From Shewanella sp. 10N.286.48.A6 (GTDB lineage Bacteria > Pseudomonadota > Gammaproteobacteria > Enterobacterales > Shewanellaceae), in assembly GCF_002873135.1 (NCBI RefSeq), contig NZ_MCVI01000009.1:9271-73270 (forward strand): 64,000 nucleotides of DNA, given 5' to 3'. Below are positions 1 to 9,670 of this stretch, piece by piece. The translations under genes and the position numbers were made by a program. The notes under the pieces are model-generated. The model had not been told where the DNA came from and did not search any database. It saw only the letters and a program-made list of their open reading frames with translations. Numbering within the stretch: position 1 is the first letter of the stretch; the number at the start of each line of letters is the position of its first letter.

Positions 1-179
1 ATAGCTTTTTAGACCACACAGCGACCACCAACAGCGGTTGGGGTTATGCGGTTTTTGGCAGAGTGGTTGCCGGTATTGAAGTGGTCAAAGAAATTGAAAA
101 AGCTAAAACGGCCACGGTAGCAGGTCATGACGATGTGCCTAAAACGGCGATAGTGATTGAGAAAGTCACCATTATCTAG
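1..179 (+). CDS. Peptidyl-prolyl cis-trans isomerase (cyclophilin type), C-terminal end
   Basis: This is the 3' end of a gene that begins before the window. The open frame runs from base 3 to a TAG at 177-179 and encodes about 58 residues. It contains the typical cyclophilin end: FLDHT, then GWGYAVFGRVV, then a short helix (VVKEIEKA) and a final strand ending VTII. Cyclophilins catalyse cis-trans isomerisation of prolyl bonds during protein folding. The catalytic region is outside the window, so I cannot tell whether this is a periplasmic (PpiA-like) or cytoplasmic (PpiB-like) form. The next gene starts about 50 bases downstream on the same strand. Confidence 0.85.
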   Translation, partial: SFLDHTATTNSGWGYAVFGRVVAGIEVVKEIEKAKTATVAGHDDVPKTAIVIEKVTII

Positions 180-230
180 TGAGCTATTAGCGCTGTTGTT
201 AATCGTGCGGCTGTGAAAGAAGGGAAAGCC

Positions 231-1010
231 ATGAGTCTATCTGTAGAAGATAATGCCCAATTAGTGCAGGCTAAGCAGTTACTTGAAAACCCCGGCTTAG
301 CAGCCAAAATCACAGATTTTATTGGCTCGCCCATTGAGCAAGGTTTTGCGCTACTGCCTAAAAGTGTCAGTAATGGTATTGGCAAAGTCACAGAAATGGC
401 GTTGATGAAAGCCTCGGATGCGGCGCTATTTACCATGAAAAACATCCCCCATGAGCAATCTTCTGATCGTTGGCACAAACTCGGTGTTGCAGTGAGTGGT
501 GGTGTGGGGGGCTTTTTCGGCTTAAGCGCATTGGCATTAGAGCTACCGATTTCAACCACCATCATGTTGCGATCCATTGCCGATATTGCTCGCAGTGAGG
601 GTGAACAACTCGATGAAGTGGCCACTAAAATGGCCTGCATAGAAGTCTTTGCCCTAGGGGGTGAGTCAAATGATGACGATCAAGCTGAAAAAGGCTACTT
701 TGCGGTGCGCACCGTGTTAGCCAATTCAATTGCTGAAGCCGCTGAATACGTTGCCACTAAAGGCTTTAGTAAAGAAGCTGCGCCAATGATGGTTAAATTA
801 GTGACCGTGGTGGCAGAGCGCTTTGGCGTGCAGGTGACTCAAAAGGTGGCCGCTCAAGCTGTACCTGCCATAGGCGCTGCGGGTGGGGCGATCATTAACA
901 CCTTATTTATCGATCATTTTCAAGACATGGCAAGAGGCCACTTTATCGTGCGTCGATTAGAAAGGAAATATACTCAGGCCGTCGTTCGTCAAGTATACGA
1001 TGGGCTATAA
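231..1010 (+). CDS. EcsC family protein
   Basis: This 259-residue protein resembles the EcsC family, named after a protein encoded beside the Bacillus Ecs ABC transporter; its biochemical role in gammaproteobacteria is not established. The match rests on the central glycine-rich hydrophobic stretch (about residues 87-115, GGVGGFFGLSALALELP followed by a STTIMLRSIADIAR helix) and on the alpha-helical, Ala/Val-rich C-terminal half. No signal peptide is visible. I chose the ATG at 231 because a purine-rich AGAAGGGA lies just upstream; a GTG at 213 would add six residues and lacks a good ribosome site. It may be co-transcribed with the upstream cyclophilin gene. Confidence 0.75.
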   Translation: MSLSVEDNAQLVQAKQLLENPGLAAKITDFIGSPIEQGFALLPKSVSNGIGKVTEMALMKASDAALFTMKNIPHEQSSDRWHKLGVAVSGGVGGFFGLSALALELPISTTIMLRSIADIARSEGEQLDEVATKMACIEVFALGGESNDDDQAEKGYFAVRTVLANSIAEAAEYVATKGFSKEAAPMMVKLVTVVAERFGVQVTQKVAAQAVPAIGAAGGAIINTLFIDHFQDMARGHFIVRRLERKYTQAVVRQVYDGL

Positions 1011-1330
1011 CATAGTTAACAGCGATGCTTTTGTAGTTGATAACACTATATTATTTGCCAGTTTTGACAAGTATTAGCGGATTTGAAGCATAAAACTTAG
1101 CTATAGTTCCTGATTGTTTCGCTCCGAGTCATATCCTCATTTTTAGTGGTAGCTAAGTCAACCTATGTTGTTTGATTGATGTTGCAATTTTGTTGGTTTT
1201 ATTTCAATTGAATCAATTGGTTACGTTTTATTATTTTGTGGTTCTAGTCGTTTATTTTATTATATTTTTGCTATAAGGTTTTAGCTTGTTTGAATTTCTT
1301 CAAATAAACTAACCCAACAGCGAGCCTGAA
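1011..1330. other. Intergenic region, AT-rich
   Basis: About 320 bases without a supported gene. The second half is strongly AT-rich and probably holds the promoter of the lipoprotein gene at 1331. I see no clear hairpin terminator for the EcsC-family gene and no recognisable regulatory motif. Confidence 0.5.
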
Positions 1331-3151
1331 ATGAAAAAAACAACAATAGCCCTTTCTGTATTGTCTGCTATCACTTTTTTATCCGCCTGTAGTAGTGATG
1401 ATGATAAAAAGCCTGAAGCACCTAAGTCCATCACCGCGACATTTATCGATAGCGAAGTAGCGGGATTAGCATTTACTTGTGGTGATGATAGTGGTGTTAC
1501 AGATACTAATGGTGAATTTACCTTTATTGAAAATACTGCCTGTGCGTTCGAATTAGGTGGTTTTAAAATAGGCACATCAGCGACGTTGACTGAAGCAGAT
1601 ACAGTGATAACTCCTTATGATATTGCTGAAAATGCAGACGAAGGTGTCAGAATCGCCTCGCTACTTCAAACGGTTAATATCAAAGGTGATCCTGAAAATG
1701 GTATTGATGTGACAGGCTTTGACGGTGGAGTATTACCAACAAACTTGCTGTCTATGGATGATGATACGTTTATTGCTGAATTAGAAAAGTCTACAGATTT
1801 AGTAGCTGTGTCTATTGAAGATGCGAAAGAACATTTAGATGGCAATGTGGGGAAATCAAAAGGCTATCATAGTGAGGCTGTTCAAGCGGTTGTTGATGAT
1901 GCGATAAGCATTGCCGTTGAATTTGAAAAGGCCAATTATCAATCTAAATTAGCTGAATATCACGCTATTTTAGACAAAGGCGATGACAGTAATAATGCCG
2001 ATATTGAAACGCTAAAAGCACTTATTGCCATTGCTGAGGTGGTGAATGACCCGTTAGTTGCTGAACGTTTAGACATTGAACAAACTGAATTTAACTATAC
2101 TGAAATGTTGCCTAAGGTTATAGATTCGGTCATTAATTCGGCTAAAGCTACCTTTGTTGAAGATATTCAAGGTACTACGGATGATATCTCTGCAATATTC
2201 TTTAGCATGGCACAAAGATTAGTTGAAGCCAGTGACAAACTGGGTGTGAGCTTTGTTGATGAAAACTATGTTGCTATGTACCAACAAGATGGTAGTGCAA
2301 ATATTACCTATAATGATGCACAAAGTATTCGTGCATCAGCATTGGTACTCGCTAATGGCTTAAGTACTTTTGCAGCGTATCAATTGGGTTCTGATGAGTA
2401 TTTCTTACCGCAACAGGACACTTTTGAACTTGATGTTATCAAGAGAACGAGTTCATACGATTCTTCCGGTTCACACTATTATCAGCTTGAAGAAATCAAA
2501 ATGGATATCGATACTGAATATGACTCCATGAGTATTAATTCTGGCCTTTACTTAAACGATCCATCAGTGGGACTTTTACGTGAAGACTCGCAGTATTTTG
2601 CCTTAGCCCAAAAAGCCCTTACTGAAGCTGCTGAAATAGGCTTGACAGTTGATCTTGAGCAATTAGGCTTAGAAGCAGATGAAGCTAAAGAGTTACGTCT
2701 TTATTTAACGGACTTAAATGCACATTTATCAGCTGAAGATGGCGTAGCTACTCCATTAGTGATTGCTGACGGTGATCTTAGTTACAGCCTGAACTTGCAT
2801 GCCTTTTATAATATGGATACAGCAATAGATCGAAATGACTTTAGTATTCACGCATATATTGTATGTGATACCAAAGGTAATGAGTGGTCTGAGAAGCTTT
2901 CAAAAGTGGTTAATTATGGACTCTGTGGTTCAGAAGAAAAAGACTATCTGAATAATGGAAGTCTGAACTATAGCTACGTGACTGAGTTCTCCAGTGGTAT
3001 TGATGATGATGGTCAACGCTACTCGCTTTATCTCAAAGGTTATCAATCTTATGCAGATGGCGATATTGAAGAATCTTCAACATCAACGATTGATGATGTC
3101 TTGTTAAGTTGTAAGCAGTCAGACGAGGTTATTGATTGCAGAGAGTTATAA
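1331..3151 (+). CDS. Predicted outer-membrane or periplasmic lipoprotein, unknown function
   Basis: This 606-residue protein starts with a lipoprotein signal (MKKTTIALSVLSAITFLSAC), whose LSAC lipobox places the lipidated cysteine at residue 20, followed by an acidic SSDDDKK linker. Residues about 35-85 look like a small beta domain with two cysteines (FTCGD and TACAF) that could form a disulfide. The rest is acidic and mainly helical, with four further cysteines near the C-terminus (VCDTK, YGLCGS, LLSCK, IDCREL) that also suggest disulfides. I do not recognise the family. The following gene starts inside the last codons of this one (16-base overlap), so the two are probably translationally coupled and may act together at the cell surface. 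Confidence 0.7.
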   Translation: MKKTTIALSVLSAITFLSACSSDDDKKPEAPKSITATFIDSEVAGLAFTCGDDSGVTDTNGEFTFIENTACAFELGGFKIGTSATLTEADTVITPYDIAENADEGVRIASLLQTVNIKGDPENGIDVTGFDGGVLPTNLLSMDDDTFIAELEKSTDLVAVSIEDAKEHLDGNVGKSKGYHSEAVQAVVDDAISIAVEFEKANYQSKLAEYHAILDKGDDSNNADIETLKALIAIAEVVNDPLVAERLDIEQTEFNYTEMLPKVIDSVINSAKATFVEDIQGTTDDISAIFFSMAQRLVEASDKLGVSFVDENYVAMYQQDGSANITYNDAQSIRASALVLANGLSTFAAYQLGSDEYFLPQQDTFELDVIKRTSSYDSSGSHYYQLEEIKMDIDTEYDSMSINSGLYLNDPSVGLLREDSQYFALAQKALTEAAEIGLTVDLEQLGLEADEAKELRLYLTDLNAHLSAEDGVATPLVIADGDLSYSLNLHAFYNMDTAIDRNDFSIHAYIVCDTKGNEWSEKLSKVVNYGLCGSEEKDYLNNGSLNYSYVTEFSSGIDDDGQRYSLYLKGYQSYADGDIEESSTSTIDDVLLSCKQSDEVIDCREL

Positions 3152-3738
3152 TCACAAAGTTAAACCTGCGTATGATTGCGCAGGTTTTATTGATTATAGG
3201 GCTTATATTCTGCCAATCTGTTTATGCTTCGGTGCGTGGAGTAACCCAGATTGGCATTGAAGTGGATGATATTTCTGTTCGCCAATTTGTTTCAACCCAA
3301 AATGGCGCAGAACTCTTCTATACCTTGCAGGCCCAAACTCAATTACGCACCTTAGAGACTAAAATTCGGTTTGGTTTTTTTCTCTTGCAAGAATCTGCTA
3401 TGGCTAAGCTTAATCATTATGTTAATGGCAAATTTATCATTGCTAACCAGCAGTATGAATTCGAAAAGGCCTATTGGTTTCAGGGGGAACTCATTTTACT
3501 CGCTGTAACTGCAGATATGGAACGAGGTCGTTTTAACACTGAAAAACTACGGTTTAATCCAGTATCTCGGCGTTTGTCGGCTGACCGTTTTCAACTCGTG
3601 ACTCCAACGACTTTTGTCCGTAAATCTAATTGGATGGTGTCTGTAGACAATGAAAATTTTTTACCTGAACCAAAAGAAAATATTGATTTAATAAAGCGAA
3701 CCCCCCCTCAATTTAACCCTCTGGCATTATTGCTGTAG
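3136..3738 (+). CDS. Secreted protein of unknown function, coupled to the upstream lipoprotein
   Basis: This 200-residue protein has a positively charged start and a hydrophobic segment (MIAQVLLIIGLIFCQSVYA) typical of a Sec signal peptide, leaving about 170 mature residues rich in beta-prone sequence. I do not recognise a domain. The start is a TTG at 3136 inside the preceding gene: ACGAGG lies seven bases before it, which fits a coupled start. An ATG at 3172 would also keep the signal peptide but has no ribosome site. The overlap suggests an operon of two exported partners. Function unknown. Confidence 0.6.
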   Translation: MQRVIITKLNLRMIAQVLLIIGLIFCQSVYASVRGVTQIGIEVDDISVRQFVSTQNGAELFYTLQAQTQLRTLETKIRFGFFLLQESAMAKLNHYVNGKFIIANQQYEFEKAYWFQGELILLAVTADMERGRFNTEKLRFNPVSRRLSADRFQLVTPTTFVRKSNWMVSVDNENFLPEPKENIDLIKRTPPQFNPLALLL

Positions 3739-4051
3739 TTATCATTTCTGTTAAACAGTAGCAATTTGTAAAGTGACTTATCGTCATTCATTTAAGCACT
3801 TTTGACACAATTTTACTGAATCAAACTATCATCTTGGTGGTCAGCTAATTTAAATGCTTAAATTATTATGCACATAGCTGCTGATTTTTACGCAATAGAA
3901 TGTAATTTACTATCTGAATTTTATAGAAATTATATAGTAACAAATTAATTGTATGAACTTTCACCGCCCCTCGTTATCCTAGTCATTAAGCAACTGATAT
4001 TATCGATGTTAAATTATTAATTTCGCTAAATTTTAAGGATATGTTTTCAGG
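3739..4051. other. Intergenic region, AT-rich
   Basis: About 310 bases with no supported gene. It is AT-rich and presumably carries the promoter of the exported propeller protein at 4052; TTTTAAGGATATG near 4030 may supply its ribosome site. No terminator or operator stands out. Confidence 0.45.
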
Positions 4052-5725
4052 ATGAATAAGTTAACCCGTGCACTATTGGCATCAAGCTGCTGTATTTTAC
4101 CTTTTTTCCATCCAGCTTTTGCCGCAGATACAGAGCTAAAATTCACCACTTTTACAGTTGATACCGAATTTGAACTGACCCATCCAGTATTAAGCGTTAA
4201 CTTACTCGATAATGAGGGCAATGAGTTACTAGCACTGGGTGTTGATGATGAACATCAGCGCTGGTTTGCTGTATACGGCATTGTCGATAAGCAATTAGTG
4301 ATGCTAGATAAAGTATTATTAAACAAAGATATTTATAGCTTTGATATTAATGAAGTCGACAGTAACACTGATAGCATGCTTGCGCTGCAACAGCTGTATT
4401 TCGTCACTGCAGAGCAATTACTACGTTATGCCCCAGTTACGGCTAATAGCGCTATTAACAAGCTAGATGTGAGTATGCTCCCAGCAGATGCGATCTCCGC
4501 TGATGACATGCTAGTGCAAGATCCTTCAGCTTCACTTTCACCTAAACAAATTACCAGCCAACAAACAGATACTGCAGCAAAACCGCTTTCTGGTGAGTTA
4601 GTTGCCGTTGCTGATATTAATTCATTAGCTGTTACAGGCCATGCTGATTTTATCTCTCGTGGTGATTTTGTCAGTGATATTAATAATGATGATATTGCTG
4701 ATGTACTGATAAGTGACTTTAGAGAAATGCATGTATTGCTCGGTGCTGGTAATACTCAATTCATCCGACAATCACTGCCGTTACTGCCTCAAGTTGAGCT
4801 GACCAATAATGGCGCTGAATATAGCCGCGCTACGCTTTATCACAGTGATATGAACTTTGATGGTCGCGATGATATTGTCAAAGTCGGTGAGGGCTCGCTC
4901 GAAGTGTATTATCAAAACGATCAAGGGCAGTTCGCCGCGATCGCAGAATATATTTCGGTGAGTCAACCCATCAGTGGTATTGATTGGTGGAATAAGCGTG
5001 ATGCCTATGGCAAATCGTTAGATCAAAGTGATTTACTGTACCGTAAAGTTGAGCGTATTGGTGATGTGAATGGCGATGAGATTACTGACTTGGTGGTCAG
5101 ATATACCAAAAGCTCTGGGGTGTTTGATCGTACCAATGACTATGAAATTTACTTAGGACGTAATAACGATGGCGTGGTGGCTTTTGGCCGCGAACCTGAG
5201 ACGATTATTAAAGCTGAAGGTACCTTAACAGGGCTACGTTTTGATGATATTGATAATGACAATGTCGATGAGGTGATTGTGTCAGGTTTTGATATTAGTA
5301 TTTCGCAGATCGTCAGCGCCTTGCTGTCTGGCAGTATTGATCAAGATGTTCATGTGTTTAAAATGAATAGTGCGAATAAATTTGGTGAAAAGGCCAATGC
5401 CAGTAAAGAAGTTGAATTAAACTTCAGCCTAAGTTCTGGCCAAAGTGGTGAGCCTGTCGTGGCCTTAGCGGATATCAATGGCGATGGTTATAAAGAGTTA
5501 TTGTTGTCTGATGATAATGAAACCTTAGATATTTATTTGGGTCAGGCAGGTAGCGCGCCTTTTAGTAAACGATCTCAGCAATGGGATATGATCATTCCAG
5601 TTGAAGGTTCGATGCTGTCGGCAACCGATATCAATGCCGATGGTAAAGATGATTTATTAGTTAAATTTGGCAAACAAGATCCTGACAATCTGCAGCGAAG
5701 CTTCTCAGTACTATTGACGCAGTAA
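4052..5725 (+). CDS. Exported FG-GAP/VCBS-type beta-propeller protein
   Basis: This 557-residue protein begins with a Sec signal peptide ending near HPAFA-AD (residue 24-25). It carries at least six calcium-binding-like Dx(D/N)xDx.(D/E) loops typical of FG-GAP/VCBS-like propeller blades: DINNDDIAD (about residue 207), DMNFDGRDD (265), DVNGDEITD (338), DIDNDNVDE (398), DINGDGYKE (473) and DINADGKDD (526). Such folds usually bind ligands or other proteins outside the cytoplasm. No enzyme domain, membrane anchor or cell-wall motif is visible, so a soluble periplasmic or secreted product is likely. It stands alone and is followed by a strong terminator. Partner and ligand are unknown. Confidence 0.75.
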   Translation: MNKLTRALLASSCCILPFFHPAFAADTELKFTTFTVDTEFELTHPVLSVNLLDNEGNELLALGVDDEHQRWFAVYGIVDKQLVMLDKVLLNKDIYSFDINEVDSNTDSMLALQQLYFVTAEQLLRYAPVTANSAINKLDVSMLPADAISADDMLVQDPSASLSPKQITSQQTDTAAKPLSGELVAVADINSLAVTGHADFISRGDFVSDINNDDIADVLISDFREMHVLLGAGNTQFIRQSLPLLPQVELTNNGAEYSRATLYHSDMNFDGRDDIVKVGEGSLEVYYQNDQGQFAAIAEYISVSQPISGIDWWNKRDAYGKSLDQSDLLYRKVERIGDVNGDEITDLVVRYTKSSGVFDRTNDYEIYLGRNNDGVVAFGREPETIIKAEGTLTGLRFDDIDNDNVDEVIVSGFDISISQIVSALLSGSIDQDVHVFKMNSANKFGEKANASKEVELNFSLSSGQSGEPVVALADINGDGYKELLLSDDNETLDIYLGQAGSAPFSKRSQQWDMIIPVEGSMLSATDINADGKDDLLVKFGKQDPDNLQRSFSVLLTQ

Positions 5726-5767
5726 TCAGTTTTAAGGCTTATAACGCCTCAAAACACACACGAAAAG

Positions 5768-5795
5768 AACCAGCAATCACTTGCTGGTTTTTTTG
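5768..5795 (+). terminator. Rho-independent terminator
   Basis: A 9-bp perfect stem (AACCAGCAA / TTGCTGGTT) with a 4-base loop is followed by a run of T. It ends the propeller-protein gene. Confidence 0.85.
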
Positions 5796-5906
5796 TGCTT
5801 TCAATTTGGTTTTGGCGATTAAATGAACTACAAAATGACTAATTAAATGATGCCTTTATTGATAAAACCGATGTGAATAGGGCTAAATATTAGTGAATGC
5901 TGAAAC

Positions 5907-5918
5907 TGATCTAGATCA
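5907..5918. promoter_or_regulatory. FNR/CRP-like palindrome upstream of hcp
   Basis: TGATCTAGATCA is a perfect 12-bp palindrome. It matches the inner 8 of 10 fixed positions of the FNR consensus (TTGAT-N4-ATCAA) and also the TGA-N6-TCA core of CRP sites. It lies about 110 bases before the hcp start, fitting oxygen-controlled expression. Confidence 0.55.
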
Positions 5919-5982
5919 TAAAATCGATTAAATATTGTAAAAATCAGTTTAGATTTTTGCTGATCTAAGTACACTGCATCTA

Positions 5983-6005
5983 AACATGTAAATATTATGC
6001 ATGAT
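5983..6005. promoter_or_regulatory. Possible NsrR-like imperfect dyad before hcp
   Basis: The dyad AACATGTAAAT-A-TTATGCATGAT has 7 of 11 symmetric positions and resembles NsrR sites, which control hcp in several gammaproteobacteria. It sits just before the ribosome site. The match is imperfect and the call is tentative. Confidence 0.3.
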
Positions 6006-6024
6006 TAAATTCAGGAGCAAAGTG

Positions 6025-7686
6025 ATGTTTTGTATTCAATGCGAACAAACAGTTAGAACCCCAGCAGGCAACGGTTGTAGTTATTCTCAAGGTATGTGCG
6101 GTAAGTTAGCATCTACGTCAGATCTACAAGATTTATTAATCTACATGTTGCAGGGCGTTTCTGCTTATGCGGTTAAGGCGCGTCAGTTCGATATCATCGA
6201 TGCCGAGATTGATACCTTTGTTCCTAAGGCATTTTTTGCCACATTAACTAATGTGAACTTTGATGATGGACGTTTAGCTGATTACGCACATCAAGCTCAA
6301 ACTTACCGTAACAAGTTAAAAGCGGCATACGAACAAGCCTGCGCTGAAAAAGACGTTGCTGCTGAAGAAGTGATAGCTCAAGCTGAATTTAACTTAGCGG
6401 CTTCTCAGCCTGAAATGCTACTACAAGCTCCAGTTGCACTGCCAAACCGTGGTGACGATGTTAATGAAGACATCATGGGCTTACGTTTACTTTGCTTATA
6501 TGGCCTTAAAGGCGCAGCAGCTTACATGGAGCATGCACGTGTACTTGAGCAAACTGATGCCGATGTGGCCGGTGAATTTCACCAAATCATGTCATTCCTT
6601 GGCGAAGACTCAGTTGATGGCGACAAGCTATTTGCTACCGCAATGGAAATCGGTCAATTAAACTATCGCGTAATGGCGATGTTAGATGCGGGTGAAACGA
6701 CGGCATTTGGCCACCCTGAGCCAACTGAAGTAAACACCAAATCATTTAAAGGTAAGGCTATTTTAGTGTCAGGTCATGACATGAAAGATTTAGAACTTAT
6801 CTTAGAGCAAACTCAAGGTAAGGGCATTAACGTCTATACCCATGGCGAAATGTTACCGGCATTAGCTTATCCTGCATTTAAAAAGTTCCCACACTTAGTG
6901 GGTAACTACGGCAGCGCATGGCAGAACCAACAGCGTGAATTTGGCACTTTCCCAGGCGCTGTTGTGATGACCTCAAACTGTATTATTGACCCTAATGTGG
7001 GCGATTATTCAGATCGTATATTCACCCGTAGCATTGTTGGCTGGCCTGGTGTTGCTCACATCGAAGGTGAAGACTTTAGCGCTGTGATTGACAAAGCCCT
7101 TGAGCTTGAAGGTTTTAGCTACGATGAAATCCCACATGCTATTACGATTGGTTTTGCACGTAATGCCTTAATGGAAGCGGCACCAACAGTAGTTGAGAAC
7201 GTGAAAAATGGGTCTATTAAGCACTTTTTCTTAATCGGTGGTTGTGACGGCGATAAATCTGAACGTAGCTACTTTACTGACTTAGCTAAATCAGTGCCTG
7301 ATGACACCATTATCCTGACCTTAGGGTGTGGTAAGTACAAGTTCAACAAACTTGAGTTTGGCGATATTAATGGTATTCCACGTTTATTAGATGTGGGTCA
7401 ATGTAACGATGCTTACTCTGCTATACAGTTAGCCTTAGCATTAAAAGATATTTTTGACTGTGATATCAATGAACTGCCTTTAAGCTTGGTACTGTCTTGG
7501 TTTGAGCAAAAAGCGATTGTGGTGTTACTGACACTATTATCACTGGGCGTTAAAAACATTCGTACAGGCCCAACTCCGCCAGCGTTTTTGACTGAAAACT
7601 TAGCAAAAGTGTTAGAAGACCAATTTGGTTTACGTAACACCACTGATGTTGAGTCAGATCTTAAAGCGATGATTAATGCGGCTTAA
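6025..7686 (+). CDS. hcp: Hydroxylamine reductase (hybrid-cluster protein)
   Basis: This 553-residue protein is the hybrid-cluster protein, an iron-sulfur enzyme linked to hydroxylamine and nitric oxide reduction under anaerobic nitrosative stress. The N-terminal cysteines follow the CX2CX11CX6C spacing of class II Hcp (CIQCEQT, then GNGC, then GMC). Later cysteines that ligate the hybrid cluster lie in [23 protein letters not shown] and VGQCND. The start is the ATG at 6025, preceded by AGGAG; an in-frame ATG at 6001 adds eight residues that other Hcp proteins lack. The gene is followed at about 100 bases by its reductase gene hcr, the usual pair. FNR/CRP-like and possible NsrR-like sites lie upstream. 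Confidence 0.95.
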   Translation: MFCIQCEQTVRTPAGNGCSYSQGMCGKLASTSDLQDLLIYMLQGVSAYAVKARQFDIIDAEIDTFVPKAFFATLTNVNFDDGRLADYAHQAQTYRNKLKAAYEQACAEKDVAAEEVIAQAEFNLAASQPEMLLQAPVALPNRGDDVNEDIMGLRLLCLYGLKGAAAYMEHARVLEQTDADVAGEFHQIMSFLGEDSVDGDKLFATAMEIGQLNYRVMAMLDAGETTAFGHPEPTEVNTKSFKGKAILVSGHDMKDLELILEQTQGKGINVYTHGEMLPALAYPAFKKFPHLVGNYGSAWQNQQREFGTFPGAVVMTSNCIIDPNVGDYSDRIFTRSIVGWPGVAHIEGEDFSAVIDKALELEGFSYDEIPHAITIGFARNALMEAAPTVVENVKNGSIKHFFLIGGCDGDKSERSYFTDLAKSVPDDTIILTLGCGKYKFNKLEFGDINGIPRLLDVGQCNDAYSAIQLALALKDIFDCDINELPLSLVLSWFEQKAIVVLLTLLSLGVKNIRTGPTPPAFLTENLAKVLEDQFGLRNTTDVESDLKAMINAA

Positions 7687-7788
7687 ATAGTGGTTATTGG
7701 GTGATATAGGCTTAGCGCTTATATCACCTTTTTATTGTCTGTTTTTTACTTTCTACTTCTAACACATGGTTTCCCATACAGGTGCAAT

Positions 7789-9051
7789 ATGAGTTCATCA
7801 GGATTTTCATTTTCAGCAGCGTTATCAGCCGCCCAATCAACAAAAGATGACAACAAAAAGTCAGTTGCTAAGGTCAGCGCTGCGCCGAGTTTTTCAATAT
7901 CGGGTGCATTGGCTGCCACAGCAAAGAAAACGGCTGAGGTTACAACTACTGCTGAAGCAAAAAAATCCATCAATGCAAATCAGTTATTATTAAATGCTGA
8001 TGAGTGGCAACGTGGTGAAGTGCAATTGCGCTGTACTGAAAAATGGCATGAAACCCATGATGTAGTGAGCTTTCGTTTTCAAGGTTTAACCCCTGTTAAG
8101 TTTAACTACAAACCGGGGCAATTTATTACCTTCAAATTAGAGATTGAAGGCGAAATAGTTTATCGCAGTTATACCATGTCATCGTCTCCATCTAGACCTT
8201 ATTCAATTGTGGTCACGGTGAAGCGCATTGCTGGTGGCAAAGTGTCAAACTTTTTAGCTGATAAGGTTAATCAAGGCGATATCATCACCTTAGTCGGCCC
8301 AGATGGCGCCTTTAACTTAGTGGATATAGCGGCTGAAAAGTATTTATTTTTAAGTGCTGGCAGTGGCATTACCCCAATGTATTCAATGTCACGTTGGCTG
8401 CTCGATACCAAAGTAGGCAGTGATATTGCCTTTGTGCACAGCGCTCGAACAGATGAAGATATTATCTTTGCTGATAGCTTAGGTGCGATGGCTTATCGCA
8501 GTGCTCAATTTCAATTAAGTTACCTGCTTGAAAATGCAGATGAGCTTGTTGAAGGCGTTAATCATACTGGCAACGACAGCCGTATGTTAGGCCGTATCGA
8601 TATTGAAAAGCTGCAAGCATTAGTGCCTGATTTTATGACTCGCACCATTTTTGTGTGTGGCCCAGAGCCTTACATGGTGTCAGTTAAATCCTTGATTGAA
8701 ACCAGTGGTTTCGAGATGAAAAACTTCCATCAAGAAAGCTTTACTGGCGCGGTTAAATCACCCCCAAGCAGCACAAACACTGCGGCTACAACTAGCAACT
8801 TCATGCTTTCAATTAAGGATAAAAAAGTTGCATTATCGGCTGAGCAAACCTTACTTGATGGCATAGAGTCTGAAGGGCTACCGATAATCGCAGCGTGCCG
8901 AAGTGGTGTGTGCGGCGCCTGTAAGTGCCAGGTGACCTCAGGGACTACTGAATCTAGCAGTACCATGACATTAACAGCTGAAGAAATTGCCGCAGGGTAT
9001 GTATTAGCGTGCTCGACTAAAATCACTTCAGATGTCAGCTTAAAAATGTAA
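7789..9051 (+). CDS. hcr: NADH oxidoreductase for hybrid-cluster protein
   Basis: This 420-residue flavoprotein passes electrons from NADH to Hcp. Domain order: a low-complexity N-terminal extension (about residues 1-60), an FAD-binding reductase domain with the RSYTMSS motif near residue 126, an NAD-binding domain (SAGSGITPM near 190; VCGPEPYM near 290) and a C-terminal plant-type 2Fe-2S domain with CRSGVCGACKC near 370 and a last Cys near 408. The extension holds two related segments, FSFSAALSAA and FSISGALAAT, that are not part of the catalytic fold. The ATG at 7789 is preferred over an upstream in-frame start; its ribosome site (AGGTG) is weak. It follows hcp, probably as an operon. Confidence 0.9.
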   Translation: MSSSGFSFSAALSAAQSTKDDNKKSVAKVSAAPSFSISGALAATAKKTAEVTTTAEAKKSINANQLLLNADEWQRGEVQLRCTEKWHETHDVVSFRFQGLTPVKFNYKPGQFITFKLEIEGEIVYRSYTMSSSPSRPYSIVVTVKRIAGGKVSNFLADKVNQGDIITLVGPDGAFNLVDIAAEKYLFLSAGSGITPMYSMSRWLLDTKVGSDIAFVHSARTDEDIIFADSLGAMAYRSAQFQLSYLLENADELVEGVNHTGNDSRMLGRIDIEKLQALVPDFMTRTIFVCGPEPYMVSVKSLIETSGFEMKNFHQESFTGAVKSPPSSTNTAATTSNFMLSIKDKKVALSAEQTLLDGIESEGLPIIAACRSGVCGACKCQVTSGTTESSSTMTLTAEEIAAGYVLACSTKITSDVSLKM

Positions 9052-9079
9052 GCTAATTTGCAGCAAGATTTAATTTAAG

Positions 9080-9106
9080 AACAGTCAGCTATGCTGACTG
9101 TTTTGC
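9080..9106 (+). terminator. Rho-independent terminator after hcr
   Basis: A perfect 10-bp stem AACAGTCAGC / GCTGACTGTT has a 3-base loop and is followed by a short T-rich tract. It closes the hcp-hcr unit. Confidence 0.75.
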
Positions 9107-9157
9107 TTTGTGGCAAAAATAATAAATGGGGCGCCTTATCCCCTTAGCTAAGAATGA

Positions 9158-9484
9158 TCAGTTTGCTTGCAGGACATGAGATGCAATAAATCCGACCCAA
9201 CTGGCGATAAGCAACACCCAGGGTAAATATGACTTCTGAGACTGTGGCGGCTGCTGCTGTTCAACTACATCATGGTTGAGCTGGTTTTTAGCTTTAAGAT
9301 TCTGTTTCCGCTGTTTATCAGCCCCACGAGCTTTGGCTTTCTGCAACTTCTTATATTCAGCTATACCTTTCTCAATACCTTGAGCGATGAGTTTGGTCTG
9401 TTCTTTGGTTTGTGAAGGTTTTTGAGTAGCCTTAGCCATTTTCATTGCTTCAGCTTGGTTTTCTTGAGAGATACTTTTTGCCAT
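9158..9484 (-). CDS. DUF2956 family small membrane protein
   Basis: This 108-residue protein matches the DUF2956 family of gammaproteobacteria, with the conserved N-terminal pattern QAEAMKMAKATQKPSQTKEQ followed by TKLIAQGIEKGIAEYKK. The middle is highly basic (KAKARGADKQRKQ), and the C-terminus is one hydrophobic helix (LPWVLLIASWVGFIASHVL) that probably anchors it in the inner membrane with the basic part in the cytoplasm. No function is established for the family. It stands alone on the minus strand between hcr and the yecH-like gene. Confidence 0.75.
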   Translation of the reverse strand: MAKSISQENQAEAMKMAKATQKPSQTKEQTKLIAQGIEKGIAEYKKLQKAKARGADKQRKQNLKAKNQLNHDVVEQQQPPQSQKSYLPWVLLIASWVGFIASHVLQAN

Positions 9485-9670
9485 GTTGCTCTACTTCTTG
9501 ATTAGATTGCTGCTTAGTTACTACTTTAACAGCCTCGTGGGCGGCTCACTATAGCCAATCAGCGGCTAGATGATAATTCAGTAGGTTAATTTTTGTTAAA
9601 CCATGAGCTAACGCAATAGTGGAATAGTGATTGTGTCGTAAAATAGCTTTTTAACTGTTGAGGAATTCTA

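Noticed and set aside
9158..9484. DUF2956 gene as an artefact of the yecH/hcr intergenic region
   Set aside because: Its conserved family sequence and C-terminal membrane helix support a real gene.
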